Positions 7,218-10,139 of a stretch of 10,139 nt of DNA are shown piece by piece. The stretch is taken from assembly GCA_934462945.1 (NCBI GenBank), contig CAKSJF010000079.1:1-10139 (forward strand). The letters run 5' to 3'. How positions within the stretch are numbered: the first letter of the stretch is position 1; every line of letters starts with the position of its first letter. The translations under genes were made by a program, and so were the position numbers. The DNA comes from an uncultured Clostridia bacterium. Its GTDB lineage: Bacteria; Bacillota; Clostridia; UBA1381. The notes under the pieces are model-generated. The model saw only the letters and a program-made list of their open reading frames with translations. It ran no database searches and had not been told where the DNA came from.

Positions 7218-8282
7218 TCAGAACGGCTCTGCGGTATTCTCTGCCGCTGTAATATCAATCTTCCATCCGGTCAGTCTTGCAGCAAGGCGGACATTCTGTC
7301 CGGATTTTCCGATTGCCAGGGAAAGCTGATAATCCGGAACAACCACGCTTGCCGTCTTATCCTCCTCGTTGACTGTGACTGAAAGCACCTTAGACGGGCT
7401 CAGACTTGCGGCAATAAATTCTGCCGGATCCGGACTCCACTTCACAATGTCGATCTTCTCATCCTTTAATTCCTCGCCGATTCTCTGCACCCGCAGTCCT
7501 TTCGGACCAATGCATGCGCCCTGCGGATCAACATTCGGGTCAGCAGAATAAACGGCAATTTTTGTCCGTGAGCCTGCCTCGCGCGCAACACTCTTAATCT
7601 CAACCAAGCCGTCTGCAATTTCCGGAACTTCCTGGAAAAACAGCCGCTTTACCAATCCCGGATGGGTTCTGGATAAAATAATCTGCGTTCCCCTTGTTCC
7701 GTTTTTTACCTCGCTGACATAGCAACGGATCCAATCGTGTACCCGGAAGAAATCTGCAATCGGCTGCTCTGTGGACGGAATTTCCTTTCCGGGAAGAACC
7801 GCTTCTGCGTCGCCGATATTCACATACACATTTCCGTATTCAATCCGATCCACCTGACCGGAGACAATATCGTTTGCCTTTTCGGTATACTCGTTATAGA
7901 TTTTTCCGCGTTCTGCCTCCCGAAGTCTCTGGGTGATCACCTGTTTTGCAGTCATCGCGGCGATTCTTCCGAAGTTTTTCGGCGTTACCTCCACATCCAC
8001 AACATCACCGATTTCATAAATACCGCTGATATTCTTTGCGTCCTCCAGGGAAATCTTAATCTGCTTTTCCTCATCCGGAACAATCTCGCAAACCTCTTTC
8101 TTTGCCACAACCCGAACTGCGCCGGTATTGCGGTCGAGCTGAACTTCCACATTCTGCGCCGATGCAAAATTCCGTTTATAAGCGGCAACCAGCGCCGCCT
8201 CCAGTGCATCTAAAATAACATCCTTTTCAATTCCCTTTTCTGCGCATATATCATCCAGCGCTTTTAACAATTCCTCATTCAT
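7218..8282 (-). CDS. nusA: Transcription termination/antitermination factor NusA
   Basis: A 354-residue NusA of the short Gram-positive form. The RNA-polymerase-binding N-terminal domain covers about 1-125 (MNEELLKALDDICAEKGI, LEAALVAAYKR). The S1 domain covers about 135-200 (GQVDRIEYGNVYVNIG). KH1 contains GACIGPKG at 255-262 with VDPQ just before it, and KH2 contains AIGKSGQNVRLAARLTGW at about 323-340. The acidic C-terminal repeats found in E. coli are absent, as is usual in Firmicutes. NusA binds RNA polymerase and nascent RNA, promotes pausing and hairpin-dependent termination, and can take part in antitermination. The ATG at 8282 is preceded by AAAGGATGATG at a slightly long spacing. 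It starts 28 nt after the rimP stop. NusA autoregulation through terminators in its own leader is known in other bacteria and could act on the hairpins upstream of rimP. Confidence 0.98.
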   Translation of the reverse strand: MNEELLKALDDICAEKGIEKDVILDALEAALVAAYKRNFASAQNVEVQLDRNTGAVRVVAKKEVCEIVPDEEKQIKISLEDAKNISGIYEIGDVVDVEVTPKNFGRIAAMTAKQVITQRLREAERGKIYNEYTEKANDIVSGQVDRIEYGNVYVNIGDAEAVLPGKEIPSTEQPIADFFRVHDWIRCYVSEVKNGTRGTQIILSRTHPGLVKRLFFQEVPEIADGLVEIKSVAREAGSRTKIAVYSADPNVDPQGACIGPKGLRVQRIGEELKDEKIDIVKWSPDPAEFIAASLSPSKVLSVTVNEEDKTASVVVPDYQLSLAIGKSGQNVRLAARLTGWKIDITAAENTAEPF

Positions 8283-8310
8283 GTCGTTTCATCATCCTTT
8301 CTGTATACCC

Positions 8311-8769
8311 TTACATCTTAAAATACAAACGAATATAAACCGCTTCTTTTACCGGTACTTTGATTGTTTCTCCCTCCGACTCAATCCAAGCTGTCTCATC
8401 CTGATAATCGGAAAGGATACCGGAAAATTCTTTTTTTCCGTCCGCGGCGCGATAGAGCTTTACTTCCACCTCACGGCCGAGATACCATAAAAACTCACGC
8501 TCCGTCCGAAGTTTCCGGTCGACCCCGGGAGAGGATACTTCCAATAAATATGCCTCCGGAATCAGATCCTTTTCATCGAGAAGTGTTTCCGCTGCACGGC
8601 TGAATGCCTCGCAATCGTCGATCCCGACTCCGCCCGGCTTATCCAGAAAAAACCGCAGAAAGCGTTCGCCGTTTTCCTTTTTATAGGATACGTCCACCAC
8701 ATAAACTCCCTGTTTTTCCGCCAACTCCTCCGTCAGCTCCAAAACAGCCTTTTCCACTGCATTTGCCAT
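8311..8769 (-). CDS. rimP: Ribosome maturation factor RimP
   Basis: A 152-residue RimP (DUF150). The N-terminal alpha-beta domain has VYVVDVSYKKENGERFLRFFLDK, then the GIDDCEAFSRAAETLLDEKD helix, and the nearly invariant LEVSSPGVDRKL at about 76-87. The C-terminal SH3-like domain contains GREVEVKLYRA and FSGILSDY. RimP binds the free 30S subunit and speeds assembly of the head with S19 and S12. The ATG at 8769 is chosen because GGAG at 8776-8779 lies 6 nt upstream; an in-frame GTG at 8808 would put an unconserved tail inside a palindrome. It is the first gene of the operon, as in most bacteria with the rimP-nusA-infB cluster. No anomaly is seen in the coding region. Confidence 0.96.
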   Translation of the reverse strand: MANAVEKAVLELTEELAEKQGVYVVDVSYKKENGERFLRFFLDKPGGVGIDDCEAFSRAAETLLDEKDLIPEAYLLEVSSPGVDRKLRTEREFLWYLGREVEVKLYRAADGKKEFSGILSDYQDETAWIESEGETIKVPVKEAVYIRLYFKM

Positions 8770-8787
8770 CGTCTGCTCCAATCTGCC

Positions 8788-8806
8788 GCCGGAATCGGAT
8801 TCCGGC
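8788..8806 (-). promoter_or_regulatory. Perfect palindrome in the rimP leader
   Basis: GCCGGAATC-G-GATTCCGGC is a perfect 9-bp-arm palindrome with a single central base, 8 nt before the rimP ribosome site (8776-8779). As RNA it can fold into a 7-bp GC-rich stem with a 5-nt loop. It could be a dimeric-repressor operator, or a hairpin that affects translation of rimP or transcription of the whole operon. No known operator consensus was recognised. Confidence 0.55.
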
Positions 8807-8826
8807 ACATTATTTTATAAACATGA

Positions 8827-8852
8827 AAGAGTGGGTTTTCTTACCCACTCTT
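8827..8852 (-). promoter_or_regulatory. Leader stem-loop upstream of rimP, possible attenuator
   Basis: AAGAGTGGGT (8827-8836) and ACCCACTCTT (8843-8852) are perfect 10-bp complements around a 6-nt loop. On the minus-strand RNA the 3' arm ends CTCTTTCATG, so the U-run is short and termination would be inefficient. It begins about 20 nt after the predicted transcription start. The position fits a partial attenuator or a leader hairpin sensitive to NusA, RNA polymerase pausing or a ribonuclease. On the plus strand there is no T-run, so it is not a plus-strand terminator. Confidence 0.6.
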
Positions 8853-8878
8853 CCACTGCTCCTATTAATACATTTACT

Positions 8879-8907
8879 ATTGTACCATGTTTTCCCCAAA
8901 AAATCAA
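8879..8907 (-). promoter_or_regulatory. sigmaA-type promoter of the rimP-nusA-infB operon
   Basis: On the minus strand, TTGATT (8902-8907) and TACAAT (8879-8884) are separated by exactly 17 bp, a near-consensus housekeeping promoter. A TTTTTTCGAAAAAA palindrome at 8911-8924 and further AT-rich sequence lie upstream and could act as an UP element. Transcription would start near 8872, giving a leader of about 100 nt before rimP at 8769. No other credible promoter is seen before the left edge, so all genes down to the deacetylase may depend at least partly on this one. Confidence 0.8.
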
Positions 8908-9153
8908 GTCTTTTTTCGAAAAAAATACAATTTTATAAATTTACGCTTTTATTCACGGTTTTTGAATGAGTTTGCACGGGCGGATATTATCCGTCCCTAC
9001 AGCTTTTTAACGAAATTTACAAAAAATTCGCAGAAAATTAACGCAGTCAAAAACCGTGCCTTTTTCATAAAAGGGGCTGTAAAAAAAGCCTCAAAAATTC
9101 TATATAGGATTTTGACCCCAACTATTGACAAAGAGCCAAAAAATAATACAACG
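8908..9153. other. AT-rich intergenic stretch with nested inverted repeats, no gene
   Basis: I see no credible gene here. The only open frame (plus strand, about 8887-9219) is low-complexity, lacks a ribosome site and runs through the terminator and the tRNA fragment. The stretch holds the 8954-9058 inverted repeat listed separately. It also has a 6-bp hairpin CCTTTT-TCAT-AAAAGG (9059-9074), a GGCT/AGCC pairing at 9075-9090, and TCAAAA...TTTTGA around a TATATA core (9091-9115). Confidence 0.6.
8954..9058. repeat. 105-bp nested inverted repeat, REP/MITE-like candidate
   Basis: The ends CACGGTTTTTGA (8954-8965) and TCAAAAACCGTG (9047-9058) are perfect 12-bp inverted complements. Inside lies an almost palindromic GC-rich core at 8978-8997, GGG-CGGAT-ATT-ATCCG-T-CCC, set in otherwise AT-rich DNA. 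Terminal inverted repeats plus a palindromic core in an intergenic region are typical of small non-autonomous repeats or REP elements. Whether it occurs elsewhere in the genome cannot be seen from this window. Confidence 0.5.
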
Positions 9154-9188
9154 AAAAACGGCTTAAACGTAGTGTTTAAGCCGTTTTT
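9154..9188. terminator. Strong bidirectional Rho-independent terminator
   Basis: AAAAACGGCTTAAAC (9154-9168), loop GTAGT, then GTTTAAGCCGTTTTT (9174-9188): a perfect 15-bp stem with A-tract and T-tract ends, so it can work on both strands. On the minus strand it starts 2 nt after the tRNA-type CCA at 9191-9193. This suggests it was originally the terminator of that tRNA gene. It now also ends the integrase transcript and insulates the nusA operon promoter from it. Confidence 0.9.
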
Positions 9189-9190
9189 AC

Positions 9191-9215
9191 TGGTGAACCA
9201 TCGGGGATTCGAACC
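9191..9215 (-). other. tRNA 3'-end fragment (T loop to CCA), probable integrase attachment site
   Basis: Read on the minus strand, this is GGGTTCGAATCCCCG followed by ATGGTTCACCA: the T-loop TTCGAAT with its 3' stem strand, a 7-nt acceptor strand, discriminator A and encoded CCA. Upstream of GGG the match to a tRNA stops: the next bases give an A-C mismatch in the T stem, and the sequence then runs into the integrase gene, with no D arm or anticodon arm. It is therefore a displaced 3' fragment, as left when an element integrates into a tRNA gene. The complete tRNA should lie at the far end of the element, right of this window. The implied acceptor GAACCAT would suit a clostridial tRNA-Lys, but the identity is a guess. 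Confidence 0.8.
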
Positions 9216-9224
9216 CTGAAAGAA

Positions 9225-10139
9225 TCAAGCATTCATGCTATTTATCCGTTCTTCGACAACGTCACTACAACAGCTAATATTTTGGTTAATGTTTTTTAGT
9301 GTTTCGTTTATTCTGTTTTCAGTTATGTGCGTATATATGTTTTGCGTGGTTGTTATATCTGCGTGACCTAATATTTGTTGCGCGTCTTTTTCTGAAATAT
9401 TCCACTCAAAAAGAAAAGTTGCGTAGGTGTGTCGAAATTGGTGCGGTGTCACGTCAATTCCGGTTTCTCTGCAATATCTAACCCAATGATCTCTAAAATA
9501 TGATTTTTTCATCAGTTTTCCGCCTTGTGAAAAAACAATTTCAGATTTTGAGTGTTTCCCGGAAAATAAAAATTTCAAAGCTTCCGGGAGGGGTACGCGC
9601 CGTGTGCCGGCTTTTGTCTTTGGTTTTTTAATTCTTGGGTTATTGCTGATATATTCAACCGATTTGTTTACGTTGATCACACTATTCTTTAAATCGATAT
9701 CAGCATACGTCAAAGCAAGCATTTCTCCTTTTCGTAGTCCTGTGTATAGCAGAAAATAAGCAATTCGACCGAATTCTGAATGAGCATTATCTTTTACTGC
9801 CTGAATTTCATCTGGTGTCAAAGGTTCTCTCTCTTGCTTTGGTTTTCCGGTTGGAACAGGCACATAATCAGCTACGTTGGTAGAAATATATCTCTTGATT
9901 AATGCATAACGCATAATCAGTTTGACAATACTTGCTTGATCTTTGATGGTTTTTGTGCTAAACCCTTGTAGGGAAAGCTGTTGATAAAAGCAGCTTATAT
10001 CTTCACTTGTAATTTTTCTTATGTACTCCCCTTGAAAGTATTCGACCGCACGCGCAACATGGGATTTATACCGGCTTGCTGTTTGGTACTGTATTTTCTT
10101 ATAATGCACTTCCTCCCATTCATCCGCAACCTCTTGAAA
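9225..10139 (-). CDS. Tyrosine recombinase / phage-type integrase, 5' end missing
   Basis: The frame is open from the window edge to the stop at 9225, giving 304 visible residues. A GTG at 10109 is not taken as the start because the ten codons before it continue a typical SAM-like N-terminal domain (FQEVADEWEE, then TASRYKSHV). The core-binding domain covers about 1-100 and the catalytic domain about 105-280. The catalytic residues are all present: R136 in TGLRKGE, a Lys in KPKTKAGTRRVPL (172-184), H233-x-x-R236 in HQFRHTYAT, H259 in LGHADI and the nucleophile Y269 in NIYTHIT. It resembles integrases of Gram-positive phages and integrative conjugative elements. The coding sequence is visibly more AT-rich than the operon to its left, consistent with transfer. 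It ends 9 bp from a tRNA 3' fragment, the usual place for such a gene beside its attachment site. It appears intact as far as visible. Confidence 0.95.
   Translation of the reverse strand, partial: FQEVADEWEEVHYKKIQYQTASRYKSHVARAVEYFQGEYIRKITSEDISCFYQQLSLQGFSTKTIKDQASIVKLIMRYALIKRYISTNVADYVPVPTGKPKQEREPLTPDEIQAVKDNAHSEFGRIAYFLLYTGLRKGEMLALTYADIDLKNSVINVNKSVEYISNNPRIKKPKTKAGTRRVPLPEALKFLFSGKHSKSEIVFSQGGKLMKKSYFRDHWVRYCRETGIDVTPHQFRHTYATFLFEWNISEKDAQQILGHADITTTQNIYTHITENRINETLKNINQNISCCSDVVEERINSMNA

Noticed and set aside
9125..9152. Plus-strand TTGACA...TACAAC promoter-like pair with 16-bp spacing.
   Set aside because: It would run straight into the terminator at 9154-9188 and antisense to the integrase. 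AT-rich DNA gives such matches by chance.
8887..9219. Plus-strand 110-codon frame ending at the tRNA fragment.
   Set aside because: Low-complexity Lys/Phe/Asn-rich sequence, no ribosome site, and it crosses the operon promoter, a strong terminator and the tRNA 3' end. The C-terminal NHRGFEP is the usual artefact of translating a tRNA end.
9191..9290. A complete tRNA gene.
   Set aside because: Only the T-loop, acceptor 3' strand and CCA are present. The upstream bases encode the integrase C-terminus and cannot form D or anticodon arms.
10107..10109. GTG as the integrase start codon.
   Set aside because: The frame stays open upstream to the window edge and encodes residues typical of the integrase N-terminal domain, so the true start lies outside the window.

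Overview
The window comes from a low-to-moderate GC Gram-positive bacterium, most likely a member of the Clostridia (Lachnospiraceae-like). The evidence is the Firmicutes-type nusA operon order, Shine-Dalgarno sequences of the GGAGG/AAGGA type, a sigmaA-type promoter, and the trmR-trhP gene pair. I infer the class; I cannot confirm the genus.

Almost everything is transcribed from the minus strand, so the natural reading direction is right to left. At the right edge (9225-10139) is the 3' part of a tyrosine recombinase gene. It is followed at once by the last ~25 bases of a tRNA gene ending in CCA (9191-9215) and a strong bidirectional terminator (9154-9188). This looks like the attachment-site edge of an integrative element that continues to the right, outside the window. 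Next comes about 300 bp of AT-rich intergenic DNA with nested inverted repeats (8908-9153), then a good promoter (8879-8907) and a leader with two hairpins.

This promoter should drive the transcription/translation operon rimP - nusA - rnpM(ylxR) - ylxQ - infB - rbfA - nrnA. These genes are tightly packed, with overlaps at rnpM/ylxQ and ylxQ/infB. They cover 30S maturation (RimP, RbfA), transcription elongation/termination (NusA), RNase P modulation (RnpM), an L7Ae-family RNA-binding protein, translation initiation (IF2) and nano-RNA/pAp turnover (NrnA). A stem-loop lies between rbfA and nrnA.

The operon does not continue into truB-ribF, as it does in many Firmicutes. Instead nrnA overlaps by 4 nt a SAM-dependent O-methyltransferase resembling TrmR (YrrM). 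A U32-family Fe-S protein resembling TrhP (YrrO) follows, and then a polysaccharide-deacetylase-like gene that runs off the left edge. TrhP and TrmR are known to act in sequence on wobble uridine 34 of tRNAs (U to ho5U to mo5U), so the left half places wobble-base modification next to the translation-factor operon. A ~158 bp gap between trmR and trhP holds a long imperfect inverted repeat flanked by near-identical 12-bp direct repeats. It is either a small inserted repeat element or a structured leader, and is the least explained part of the window.

I see no rRNA, complete tRNA or CRISPR array, and no clearly undescribed multi-gene system. The items most worth following up are the integrase/tRNA junction, the trmR-trhP gap and the inverted repeats upstream of the nusA operon promoter.
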